This document shows, in pieces, positions 1 through 8,454 of a DNA stretch of 52,555 nucleotides. Both the position numbers and the translations under genes were made by a program. Position 1 is the first letter of the stretch. Each line of letters begins with the position of its first letter. The notes beneath the pieces are model-generated. The model saw nothing but the letters and a program-made list of their open reading frames with translations, was not told where the DNA came from and did not search any database. The DNA is from an uncultured Lachnospiraceae bacterium (GTDB lineage Bacteria; Bacillota; Clostridia; Lachnospirales; Lachnospiraceae), in contig CAKQYS010000014.1 in assembly GCA_934293375.1 (NCBI GenBank), forward strand, positions 1 to 52,555, written 5' to 3'.

Positions 1-24
1 ATCCTACGGACTCATGTGTCCTTA

Positions 25-84
25 TCCGCCAAATAAGCAGTGCCCTCTGCCTGCAAGCAGGCTCGGGCCTGCTTGCTTGGCGGA
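25..84. repeat. Nested inverted repeat downstream of flhP
   Basis: A perfect 9-bp stem (CAAGCAGGC at 54-62, GCCTGCTTG at 67-75) closes a TCGG loop. A second, outer 8-bp pair (TCCGCCAA at 25-32, TTGGCGGA at 77-84) encloses it. It starts just past the flhP stop codon. No T-run follows on the minus strand, so it is not a textbook intrinsic terminator. It could be a processing or stability hairpin at the 3' end of the flhP message, or a mobile palindromic repeat. Confidence 0.6.
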
Positions 85-88
85 AATA

Positions 89-931
89 TTATCGCATGTT
101 ATTGGCTTGCTGCATCATTTCGTCAGATGTTGTGATCATCTTGGAATTCATCTCGTAGGCCCGCTGTGCCACGATCAGATTCACCATCTCATCTACCACC
201 TGAACATTAGATCCTTCCAAATAATACTGATGTGTCTTACTCCTCGTCAGGTTTGTGGATGTAAGCTCTTCCATCGGTGCTCCGGATGCAGGAGTCTCTC
301 CATACAGGTTGTTTCCCAGAGAATCCAACCCATCCGGGTTATTGAACTGTACCAGTCCGATATTGATCTCGTACTGTGTCTTTCCCGCATTATCGGCTTT
401 GACAAAGCGCGTGTCCTTTCCGTCCTGTGTCACATAAATCGCACCATCGTCCGCAATCGTGATATCTGATGCCTTGTACTGCTTCGGAATCTCTATCCTG
501 TTATTGTTCTGATCTAATACCGGACGCCCATCTGATGTACACAACACATTCACATCGCCCTCCGGCGATATCGTAAAACTGCCATCCCTTGTATATGCAA
601 TTGTGCCATCCTGCTGCATCACCTTGAAAAATCCATCTCCCTCGATTGCTACGCTATATGGACTCTCTGATGCTGTAAGACTTCCCTGTGTAAAGGATGT
701 GCTGATATCTGACACCCTCGAACCAAGACCGACCTGTGCCGGTACCGGTTTGTTCTCGCCGGCATTGTTTGTTGATCTTGTCTGAAGATTCTGATACAAC
801 AGAGACTTAAACTCTGCCTTCTTTGTTTTGTATCCTAATGTATTCACATTCGCAAGATTGTTTGATATATTATCTACATTCGTCTGCTGTGCCTTCATGC
901 CGGTCGCGGCAGACCACAATGATCTAACCAT
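89..931 (-). CDS. flhP: Flagellar basal-body rod protein, FlgG/FlhP type
   Basis: This 280-residue protein belongs to the flagellar rod/hook family and would form part of the axial rod that carries torque from motor to hook. The N-terminus has the family heptad-rich helix and the conserved NNLANVNTLGYK motif (about residues 24-35), which matches the rod-protein signature. The C-terminus (AQRAYEMNSKMI region) is the second half of the coiled-coil D0 domain. FlgG proteins are usually about 260 residues, so the length is normal. It follows flhO by 25 bp. The order mbl-flhO-flhP is the same as in Bacillus subtilis, which is why the FlhP name is used. Assignment as FlgG rather than FlgF rests on order and N-terminal similarity. 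Confidence 0.9.
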   Translation of the reverse strand: MVRSLWSAATGMKAQQTNVDNISNNLANVNTLGYKTKKAEFKSLLYQNLQTRSTNNAGENKPVPAQVGLGSRVSDISTSFTQGSLTASESPYSVAIEGDGFFKVMQQDGTIAYTRDGSFTISPEGDVNVLCTSDGRPVLDQNNNRIEIPKQYKASDITIADDGAIYVTQDGKDTRFVKADNAGKTQYEINIGLVQFNNPDGLDSLGNNLYGETPASGAPMEELTSTNLTRSKTHQYYLEGSNVQVVDEMVNLIVAQRAYEMNSKMITTSDEMMQQANNMR

Positions 932-956
932 ATTATACTCCCTTCCGTAACATTAC

Positions 957-1736
957 CTATACACGTCCGACCTCGTTGGCTGCCTTATCAAGCACCTGAT
1001 CTATCGTCTGGATCATCTTCTGGTTCGTCTCATAGGCTCTGGACACTGTTATCATGTCTACCATCTCATCTACCACATTCACATTGGAGGCTTCCAGATA
1101 TCCCTGATGCACCGTTGCATCAGAGGCTGTCAGCTGTGTGCTGTTTGTGGTCTCCCACATGCTTTCACCATACATAACAACAGTATCATAGTCTGCAAAA
1201 TCTACAATCGCCAGCTGATTTACATATGTATCATTCGCATAGATATTTCCTGCCTCATCAATCGATACCTTTGCAGTCTGTGCCCCCGGAATCTGAATCG
1301 GCTTTCCATCCGTCCCCATTACACTGTCTCCGTCCTTGGTGACAAGATAACCGTCCTTAGTTACAGTAAAGGATCCATCCCGGGTATAGCGGGTATGTGT
1401 CACTCCACTCTTGTCTGTCGTGTTAATGGTAAAGAATCCGGATCCGCCCAATGCAACATCATAGGTAGCATCCGTAGCTTTTAAGCTGCCCTGCGTATAA
1501 TCGGTATAGGTTTCGCCAATCTTCACACCACCGTTTAATGTACCAATACTGCGTGTGGTATAGCGCGAATCCCTGTCATGAATTCTAACCGCAAGGGCTT
1601 CATCAAATGACTGGGATGTCGTTCCCATTTTCTTATAGCCTGTTGTATCTGCATTCGCCATGTTATTGCTGACCACATCCATGCGCTTCTGCTCATTATA
1701 CATACCTGTCCAGGCTGAATAAAGGGCTCTTACCAT
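957..1736 (-). CDS. flhO: Flagellar basal-body rod protein, FlgF/FlhO type
   Basis: A 259-residue paralogue of the neighbouring flhP product, with the same rod-protein signature near the N-terminus (SNNMANADTTGYKK) and the matching C-terminal helix (VSRAYETNQKMIQ). The family builds the proximal or distal flagellar rod and is exported by the flagellar type III system, so no signal peptide is expected and none is seen. The start is supported by GGAGAG a few bases upstream. The gene lies 29 bp downstream of mbl and 25 bp upstream of flhP, so all three are probably one transcript. Position between mbl and flhP argues for the FlgF-like member of the pair. Confidence 0.88.
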   Translation of the reverse strand: MVRALYSAWTGMYNEQKRMDVVSNNMANADTTGYKKMGTTSQSFDEALAVRIHDRDSRYTTRSIGTLNGGVKIGETYTDYTQGSLKATDATYDVALGGSGFFTINTTDKSGVTHTRYTRDGSFTVTKDGYLVTKDGDSVMGTDGKPIQIPGAQTAKVSIDEAGNIYANDTYVNQLAIVDFADYDTVVMYGESMWETTNSTQLTASDATVHQGYLEASNVNVVDEMVDMITVSRAYETNQKMIQTIDQVLDKAANEVGRV

Positions 1737-1765
1737 AACATCTCTCCTTAACTATCGTCAAATCC

Positions 1766-2761
1766 CTACTCGTCTCTCTTGCCGCTCAGGAATTCGATGT
1801 ATTTACCTGTTCCTATCGCAACCGCTGTCAAAGGATCATCTGCGGTCATCGTCGTAATGCCGGTCTTTTCACTGATCAGCTCTTCTAAACCATGCAGCAG
1901 TGCACCTCCACCGGTCAATACAATGCCCCTGTCTGCGATATCCGCTGCCAATTCAGGCGGCGTTCTCTCTAATACACTGTGTACTGCTTCCACGATCTGT
2001 GCCGTTGTCTCACGAAGTGCCTCTTCTGTCTCAGAGGATGATACTGTAACGGTCTTTGGAAGTCCTGTTACAAGATTTCGGCCTCTGATGTCCAGAGTGA
2101 TCTCCTCCGGACGCTTATAGCAGGTTCCGATCTTGATCTTGATCTCCTCTGCTGTACGCTCTCCAATCAACAGATTATGACGCTTACGCATGTATCGTAC
2201 AATTGCCTCATCAAAATCATCACCTGCGGTCTTGATCGATGTGCTTACAACTGTACCGCCTAACGAAATAACTGCGATATCTGCCGTACCACCACCGATA
2301 TCTACGATCATGTTGCCACATGGTCTGGCAATATCAATACCCGCACCAATCGCAGCCGCAACCGGCTCTTCTATAATCGAAACATCTCTGGCACCTGCAT
2401 TATAAGTAGCATCTTCTACTGCTTTCTTCTCTACTTCTGTTACACCACTCGGCACACACACACTAATACGCGGTCGTCTGCCAAAGAAGCTTCTCCCTAC
2501 CGCCTTCTGAATAAAATACTTCAGCATCTTTTCTGTGATGGTATAATCTGAGATCACACCCTGACGAAGTGGTCTGACCGCCACAATATTACCCGGTGTT
2601 CTACCAAGCATCAATCTGGCCTCTTCACCAATCGCCATAATTTTATTTGTGTCTCTGTCAAACGCCACAACAGAAGGCTCCTTTAACACGACACCCTTAC
2701 CTCTTACATATACAAGTATACTTGCTGTTCCTAAATCAATTCCGATATCTGAGCTTGCCAT
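1766..2761 (-). CDS. mbl: Rod shape-determining protein, MreB/Mbl family
   Basis: A 331-residue bacterial actin homologue. It shows the actin-fold ATPase motifs: phosphate 1 at the N-terminus (DIGIDLGTASILVY), phosphate 2 (DIGGGTADIAVI, about residues 154-165) and the adenosine motif (LTGGGALLHGLEE near residue 278). Proteins of this family polymerise under the membrane and guide lateral-wall synthesis. The ATG has an AAAGGGG ribosome site. Gene order mbl-flhO-flhP points to Mbl rather than a divisome-linked MreB, because mreB normally sits with mreCD and those are absent here. Paralogue choice is an inference from context. Confidence 0.9.
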   Translation of the reverse strand: MASSDIGIDLGTASILVYVRGKGVVLKEPSVVAFDRDTNKIMAIGEEARLMLGRTPGNIVAVRPLRQGVISDYTITEKMLKYFIQKAVGRSFFGRRPRISVCVPSGVTEVEKKAVEDATYNAGARDVSIIEEPVAAAIGAGIDIARPCGNMIVDIGGGTADIAVISLGGTVVSTSIKTAGDDFDEAIVRYMRKRHNLLIGERTAEEIKIKIGTCYKRPEEITLDIRGRNLVTGLPKTVTVSSSETEEALRETTAQIVEAVHSVLERTPPELAADIADRGIVLTGGGALLHGLEELISEKTGITTMTADDPLTAVAIGTGKYIEFLSGKRDE

Positions 2762-2799
2762 GGATATTCCCCTTTCTAAAAGTCCATTTATGACATATC

Positions 2800-2835
2800 T
2801 ATGCTAATACAGAACATCGCATTTTGCAATTAAAA
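2800..2835 (-). promoter_or_regulatory. Possible promoter for mbl-flhO-flhP
   Basis: On the minus strand TTGCAA and TAGCAT are separated by 17 nt, about 40 bp ahead of the mbl start. The -10 box matches consensus at only four of six positions, so this is tentative. The leader between mbl and the sensor gene (2762-2907) holds no other recognised feature. Confidence 0.35.
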
Positions 2836-2907
2836 TTTCCTTAAGTTGGAAGAAAAATAAAACCCATCTATTCTGTATATCGACATCTCGCTGCTGTTCA
2901 TTAATAG

Positions 2908-5421
2908 TTAAATGTCTGAAATCATTACAAGCTTGGCATTTTTATGTTCGTACCACTCAGTTCGTATCTCCTGTACCTGCATAGTCTTGTCAAGCTGTTT
3001 TATATAGCATTCCCATTTTGAAATGTTTTTATTATATACAAAATGTTTCCGCATCGCCGGATTATGCTCATACTGCACCATCATGCTCTTTACGATATTG
3101 CTGCTCTTGTATCCCACAAGAGATGTACCAAATGCATCCATCGCACTCTTATTGGCATATAGGATCTCATCGGAATCTGAATCCCAGACATACATGATCA
3201 CCGGACAATAATCGATTGCCGATACCATTCCCTTGGTCATCATCCGCAAGCCTCCCCGATTTGATACGATAGAATCAATAGCATACACAATATCCCGGAT
3301 ATTCTGCATAAACTGAATCTCACTTTGTTTCCAGACACGATGCCGCTTGTATTCGCCACAAGTGATAAATCCCTGCAGTTGTCCATTTCTGAAGATTGGT
3401 ACAACCAGAGACGACTTCAGACCGCCCTTCACCATAAACTGCTGCACCTGCATACTGCACTGCTGGTCACTGATCACAAGATAATCATTCTCCTGAATCC
3501 GTTCTTCGTGTTCAATATTTCCGGACTGTGGCCATTGGAGATTCAAATTTGCATTTTTCTCCATATTCTTGCCATCCCACTCCAGCACACACTTAAATGT
3601 CTTATCCTTCACACTAAGCCTGTAACAACAGATCCGGTCAACATCCAGATATTTACCTGCACTTTCCATAACCATATCCAATGTGCCGGCATTTGCCTCT
3701 TTGAAACCTCCCAGCAGATCACTGATAATGTTCTGCCTTTCTAACTGTTTCTCCAGTCTGTGCTCATTCAGTCTGCTCCGTCTGATCTCCCGGTCCACAA
3801 CAGCTTCATTATACAAATAAGCTGAAATATGCTCTGTAAGATAATAATGTGCGCGGTATATATTCAGCAGCTTATCCCGCTCTTCTCGGCTGAATCCGCA
3901 AATAATCCATGTTGCTATATGTCTGTCATCCAGCACGATCGGCGCACCCGCAATCCTGCTGTTCGGATTTCCGTCATTCATTTCCATTACAACCGGTTCA
4001 TGTGTCTCTAGCAGCTGTGCATTTAATTTCATATAGAGTTCTTTATAGAATGGTCTCTCAAACAGATCATAAAATTCTCCTATATGTTCCATCCCACCAG
4101 CCGGCTTCGTGATAAACTTCCCATTCAGATCTATCAATACAGAGTACAAACCTGTCACTGTCACAAACGCTTCAATGAAATCCTCCATAAAATCATCCTT
4201 AAGCACCTCAACCACATCAAAGGATTCATCTGATTTCTCATATCCCTTCATAATGAAATCAATCTCTTCTTCATAATTGCGCTGCTGCTTTAACAGCGTC
4301 TCTTCGTATTCCCTCTCTTCTGTAATATCAGTAATGAAGAACTGTACATCCGCCTCATTATCAGACAAATGTGTAATGGTAATCTCATTGCGCACATAAC
4401 GACACGCTCCATCATCTCCTACCATCCGGTACTTTAAAACAACATCTGTATCCTGACTGGCAATCGTTTTGTAAACACAATCCAACACTTCTTCACGATC
4501 CTTTGGATGAATATAATCCTCCGTCAGACGATCCCCACGCATCAATGCATTGACATTACATCCAAGCATCACCGCATTCGATGAAATAAACCGCAGACTT
4601 CGCTTGCCGCCACAATAACGCTTCACAAGCACAATGCTTTTACTTTTCTGAATCGCCTGCTTTAGATACTGATTCTCCTCAGACTCCTTCTGTTCCCGGC
4701 TCAAGTCATATACAAGGCCATCAACTCCTATAATCTTCCCATACTGATCCCGATCATAATGCATGTCCATTCTGACATAATGGGACTGCCTGTCTTCACT
4801 CACCCAATATGTATAGATCGAAAATTTTGTCTCACCGTGTTTCGCCTTATCTACAAGCTGTGCATATACCTTCTTATAGTCCTCCGGTGTCATCATATCC
4901 TGGATATAGATCAGCCCCCGGTAAAATTGTTCACTCGTATATCCATATTTCTTGATATTCTGAGAAATATACCGTACTTTCCATTGATCATTTTTTGATG
5001 TATCACAGAACATATAGATCGCTACAAATCCTGATCTGTTGATGATACGCTCAAGTGTGACACTGCCCCTCTGCAGATCCCCTCTTGATTCAAACATCAC
5101 CGCATAATACTCTGTTCCATTTTCTTCAAATGTATTTACAATACCACTGACATAGTAGGATCTGTCATCTGCCTGCAGAATGATACGATACCACAAAATA
5201 GATTTGGAAACCTCCAGCTTCTCTGCTACAATTTCCTCGATGTGAGAAGAATCCTGGGTTACCGTGATCTTGCTGACATCTTTGCCAATGATCATCTGTG
5301 CCTCATAATTCACCTTCAGCACCCTGCCGCTGTCCTTTTCAAACAGAACCATCGGATACTCCATATAATTCATGAAATCTAAATAACTCTGTATTCTCTT
5401 ACCAGATGCTTTTGTGTCCAT
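2908..5421 (-). CDS. Multi-sensor PAS/PocR/GAF protein without output domain
   Basis: An 837-residue cytoplasmic protein made of sensor modules only. From the chosen start they run: PAS (about 15-110), PAS (125-245), PAS (260-370) followed by a helical linker, a PocR-type ligand domain (410-545), a GAF domain (565-715, with the SSLVVPIFRNGQLQGFI core) and a last PAS-like segment (735-837). Relatives usually end in GGDEF, EAL, histidine kinase or AraC domains. This one stops at a clean TAA within the last PAS fold, and no downstream frame continues it. No membrane segment is visible. The start is the ATG at 5419-5421 because GAAAGGAG lies 6 nt before it; the longer in-frame ATG has no ribosome site. 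It may act by protein-protein contact or be a degraded signalling enzyme. Specific function is unknown. Confidence 0.75.
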   Translation of the reverse strand: MDTKASGKRIQSYLDFMNYMEYPMVLFEKDSGRVLKVNYEAQMIIGKDVSKITVTQDSSHIEEIVAEKLEVSKSILWYRIILQADDRSYYVSGIVNTFEENGTEYYAVMFESRGDLQRGSVTLERIINRSGFVAIYMFCDTSKNDQWKVRYISQNIKKYGYTSEQFYRGLIYIQDMMTPEDYKKVYAQLVDKAKHGETKFSIYTYWVSEDRQSHYVRMDMHYDRDQYGKIIGVDGLVYDLSREQKESEENQYLKQAIQKSKSIVLVKRYCGGKRSLRFISSNAVMLGCNVNALMRGDRLTEDYIHPKDREEVLDCVYKTIASQDTDVVLKYRMVGDDGACRYVRNEITITHLSDNEADVQFFITDITEEREYEETLLKQQRNYEEEIDFIMKGYEKSDESFDVVEVLKDDFMEDFIEAFVTVTGLYSVLIDLNGKFITKPAGGMEHIGEFYDLFERPFYKELYMKLNAQLLETHEPVVMEMNDGNPNSRIAGAPIVLDDRHIATWIICGFSREERDKLLNIYRAHYYLTEHISAYLYNEAVVDREIRRSRLNEHRLEKQLERQNIISDLLGGFKEANAGTLDMVMESAGKYLDVDRICCYRLSVKDKTFKCVLEWDGKNMEKNANLNLQWPQSGNIEHEERIQENDYLVISDQQCSMQVQQFMVKGGLKSSLVVPIFRNGQLQGFITCGEYKRHRVWKQSEIQFMQNIRDIVYAIDSIVSNRGGLRMMTKGMVSAIDYCPVIMYVWDSDSDEILYANKSAMDAFGTSLVGYKSSNIVKSMMVQYEHNPAMRKHFVYNKNISKWECYIKQLDKTMQVQEIRTEWYEHKNAKLVMISDI

Positions 5422-5464
5422 ATGTACTCCTTTCTGATGCATCTCCCACATAGTGCACCGTGGA

Positions 5465-5496
5465 AAAATAGAGGCCCTCTTCGAGAGCCTCTATTT
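5465..5496 (-). terminator. Intrinsic terminator after the DivIVA-like gene
   Basis: A long hairpin with arms AAATAGAGGC and GCCTCTATTT is followed on the minus strand by a T-run. It lies 20 bp past the stop of the upstream gene and before the sensor gene start, separating the two transcripts. Confidence 0.8.
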
Positions 5497-5518
5497 ACTG
5501 TCTGGCAAATCCTGTCTG

Positions 5519-6415
5519 TTAAATGTCTGTATCTTCCTCGTAATCTGCCCCCTCAGCGGACTCCTCTGTTGCTGCCGCCTCCTGTGCAGGAGGGACTACC
5601 TGTGATTCCTCAAGATCGTCTTCCGGAAGCTTAATCTCAACTGCCTCTGTCGTCAGTCCGCGAAATGCTGCATCCGCAATCTCCCTGGCATCATTACAGG
5701 TCTCTGTAATGCTATTCATCGCATTCAGCATGTTTGTCATATGCATATTGATCATACTGCATTCCTTCAGCATATTATCACGAATCGTCTCCGCATCTGT
5801 CTTAGCCTTGGAAAGCATTGCCTCACGTTCTTCCTTTGCCTTTTCAAACATACGTCTGCACTCATTCTCTGTAAATTCCTTGGTGTCCTTTCTGTCCTGC
5901 TCTGCCTGTGCATGCTTCAGATCGCATTCATCCTGCGTACGCTTCTTCAATGCGGAACACTCTGCTTCTGTCTGTGTCCTTAATGTATCACATTCCTCAT
6001 GTGTACGGACTGACAATGCATCATTTTCCATCTGTGCCTGTGCGATCATCTCATCTGCTCGTTTTCTTGAATCGATCAAAATCGTAGAAATAGACGCTGA
6101 CTGTGCCTCCAGATTCTCAGCCTTTGCTTTATACTGGTCTGCCTCTGCACGAACCTCTGCAATCTCCTGCTTTAATGACTCTGTATATTTCTTCAATGTA
6201 TCTACTGTCTGCTTCGACTCTGAAGTATTGGACTCTCTCATCTGCTGCAGATTTCGAACTGTATCTGACAGCTTTGCGATCGTCTCCTTCAGACCTGCTA
6301 TATCTGACATATGCTCCTGCTTAAGCTGTGCAATATACATATCTACCTGTTCCTTATCATATCCACCGAATGATACTTTCTTAAATAATTCCTGATTTTC
6401 TGTATCCTTAGCCAT
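5519..6415 (-). CDS. DivIVA-like coiled-coil protein with cysteine ladder
   Basis: A 298-residue protein. Its N-terminus has the DivIVA membrane-binding-like motif FGGYDKEQVDMYI (about 16-28), followed by some 200 residues of charged coiled coil and an acidic tail rich in Glu, Ala and Asp (about 255-298). DivIVA-family proteins bind curved membrane and recruit division or elongation factors. Cysteines at 142, 153, 164, 186 and 219 are spaced by 11, 11, 22 and 33 residues, all multiples of 11, within repeats of the form T-x-E-C. This fits a hendecad coiled coil with Cys on one face. There is no signal peptide, so the cysteines should sit in the cytoplasm. Classic DivIVA is shorter, and a second family member lies at 50035. 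Exact role unknown. Confidence 0.75.
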   Translation of the reverse strand: MAKDTENQELFKKVSFGGYDKEQVDMYIAQLKQEHMSDIAGLKETIAKLSDTVRNLQQMRESNTSESKQTVDTLKKYTESLKQEIAEVRAEADQYKAKAENLEAQSASISTILIDSRKRADEMIAQAQMENDALSVRTHEECDTLRTQTEAECSALKKRTQDECDLKHAQAEQDRKDTKEFTENECRRMFEKAKEEREAMLSKAKTDAETIRDNMLKECSMINMHMTNMLNAMNSITETCNDAREIADAAFRGLTTEAVEIKLPEDDLEESQVVPPAQEAAATEESAEGADYEEDTDI

Positions 6416-6493
6416 AATCCCATTCCTCTCCTAAATATGCTTTACACGATTTGTATTTATTCGTACATTCTATAAAATCCGATATTCTTATGT

Positions 6494-6502
6494 AGTATAC
6501 CA
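6494..6502 (-). promoter_or_regulatory. Extended -10 promoter for the DivIVA-like gene
   Basis: The minus strand reads TGG then TATACT, an extended -10 element, about 80 bp before the gene start. The -35 region is weak, as is common for extended -10 promoters. It implies transcription separate from the upstream glycan locus. Confidence 0.5.
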
Positions 6503-6544
6503 CATATTATTTCGTTTTGCACTAAATAATTGACAAATCCCATT

Positions 6545-8449
6545 CTAATACCACATAGCACTTGGCATATACATCGGGTGCAACCGGCATCTTTGAAATG
6601 CATCTTCTCCTGTACCCATTGTATAGTATTCCACACAATCTAAAATCTCGCGGCTACAATTTCCTATATTCCCAAAAATATGATCGCAATTCTCCTGCAC
6701 CGTTTTCTGATATCTACTCTCATAGAGAATTTTATCCACCCATTCTGACATTTCTTTCTTTTCACATTTAAACACATAGCCCATAGGAACGCTTGCATAT
6801 CGACTTGGTGTTGTATCCGGAATCAGCCAGTCAGTAATCGCAAGACTCGGGATTCCAAACATCAACGCTTCTGTCATGACACTGGATTCATCTGACACAA
6901 CCATATCGCTCATCGCAAGTGCAACCAAAATGTTCTCCTCCGGCTCCAGATAATGAACATTGTCATACTTTCCCTCATGCATTGCTCTCTGTTCTTCTAT
7001 ATTATTGATAATATGACCATACTGTGCAGGCCAGGAAGCCTGCTTAATCAACAAATTTACTTTCATCTTCTGCAAGGCACAGATAAAATCATCTTCCTTG
7101 CCATCATTCTCCCACGATGGTGCATATAGCACAGTTTTATCATATTGCATATGCATGTCCTGTTTCAGTTGATCTGCTCTTGCCCGAATCATTTCTGATT
7201 TGACATAATCACTCTTTGGATATCCTAATTCAAATACACCTTTTTTTGTGTTTGCATAATAAAATCCTGCACACTGCTCCCACCGTTCTTTCCATGCCGG
7301 GCCTGGAAGAATACCGATATCAAACGACTCCCATCGCTCCCACCACCATAAATTGGGATGCATGGTATGTCCCTGTTCCATATCATGTAGCATAATAACC
7401 GAGAACTTGGAATTTCTGGGATTCGAACAATGCTGGCAATAAAATCCTATTTCTGCCGGAGCCGCTGTATCCCCTGTCATAATAACCTCGTAGCCTCTTT
7501 TTTCCGCCTCCATGGCTAACGGCTGAAAATTATAATATTCACCCTTGTCCGTATAGAAGAAAGTTATCTTCTTTTTTATGTTCATCTGTTCGCTACATCG
7601 TCCATGGTCATCTCTGTAACACGCAGGCAGTCCCAGATCAGCTTTTCGGTCTATTTTAATACACAACAAATCTGACAATTCTTCTGATACCCATTCAGAA
7701 AATGCTGCTTGTTTTTTTTCTACAATCTCTTTATTGTATGGGCTCACCTGCACATCAATCATCGCCTCCGGCGAAATCATAATATTGCCGTTCATGACCA
7801 AACCGTACAAAATCTGGGTTAACCAGATCGGTTCATATTGTGATTGCAGGGTAATGCAGTTCTGCACCGCTTCTTTTCGTATCATAATGTTAGAAAGCGT
7901 ACCCAGTATATTAACCCCTTCCGTCAAGCAATATTGCAATACATTTTTTCCCGAAAAACATTGATTACTCAATCCGATACAACGATTCCGGCTAATACCT
8001 GTAACCGTGAAATCCGGATGTGCGATCACAGGCTTGTTCCCATCTATATAATTACTTGTACAGATTGCAACGGATATTTCTCTATGCATACTCAAAACCT
8101 GCCAGAGACATTCCACTTTTCGAGGATTTGCAATTTGGTTCTTCTCTAGAAAAGTAACATATTTGCAGTCTGAATGATTCATGATTTCTAATAAGCTGCT
8201 GAAAAACTCACTATCCAGCTTTAATGATACGATCTCTATGTTTTTATATGTCTGTCTCTCTTCAAATGCAGCAATTTCCTCTTCACAATCAATTGCTACG
8301 ACTAAAACTTTGTCATTGTTTCTTAATCGATGGTATTCCTCATCCTCTCCGTATTGCTCCTTATACAGATCCCAGCAATACATTGCCTCACTGTTCATAT
8401 CAGCTTCCCGAAACAAACGGATGGCATCAATCAATGTATCCTTTTCCAT
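6545..8449 (-). CDS. CDP-glycerol glycerophosphotransferase-like surface polymer transferase
   Basis: A 634-residue protein in two parts. Residues about 45-260 look like a GT-A-type glycosyltransferase fold but show no clear DxD metal site. Residues about 295-600 resemble the GT-B CDP-glycerol phosphotransferase family (TagB/TagF). Supporting motifs are HDMEQGH (355-361), TVLYAPSWENDG (439-450) and SDESSVMTEALMFGIPSL (519-536); the last corresponds to the family's nucleotide-binding SD-x-SS region. TagF-like enzymes move an alcohol-phosphate from a CDP carrier to a glycan at the inner membrane face. No membrane span is seen. The gene starts 5 bp after the 216-residue gene upstream, with GAGGGAG before the ATG, and ends a cluster encoding a PEP mutase-cytidylyltransferase. 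The donor may therefore be a CMP-activated phosphonate rather than CDP-glycerol; that is inference. Confidence 0.75.
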   Translation of the reverse strand: MEKDTLIDAIRLFREADMNSEAMYCWDLYKEQYGEDEEYHRLRNNDKVLVVAIDCEEEIAAFEERQTYKNIEIVSLKLDSEFFSSLLEIMNHSDCKYVTFLEKNQIANPRKVECLWQVLSMHREISVAICTSNYIDGNKPVIAHPDFTVTGISRNRCIGLSNQCFSGKNVLQYCLTEGVNILGTLSNIMIRKEAVQNCITLQSQYEPIWLTQILYGLVMNGNIMISPEAMIDVQVSPYNKEIVEKKQAAFSEWVSEELSDLLCIKIDRKADLGLPACYRDDHGRCSEQMNIKKKITFFYTDKGEYYNFQPLAMEAEKRGYEVIMTGDTAAPAEIGFYCQHCSNPRNSKFSVIMLHDMEQGHTMHPNLWWWERWESFDIGILPGPAWKERWEQCAGFYYANTKKGVFELGYPKSDYVKSEMIRARADQLKQDMHMQYDKTVLYAPSWENDGKEDDFICALQKMKVNLLIKQASWPAQYGHIINNIEEQRAMHEGKYDNVHYLEPEENILVALAMSDMVVSDESSVMTEALMFGIPSLAITDWLIPDTTPSRYASVPMGYVFKCEKKEMSEWVDKILYESRYQKTVQENCDHIFGNIGNCSREILDCVEYYTMGTGEDAFQRCRLHPMYMPSAMWY

Positions 8450-8454
8450 ATATG

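Noticed and set aside
5709..6395. A 228-residue plus-strand frame rich in Ser and Cys opposite the DivIVA-like gene
   Set aside because: It is antisense to a recognisable coiled-coil protein, has no ribosome site and its composition mirrors the Glu/Lys-rich sense strand.
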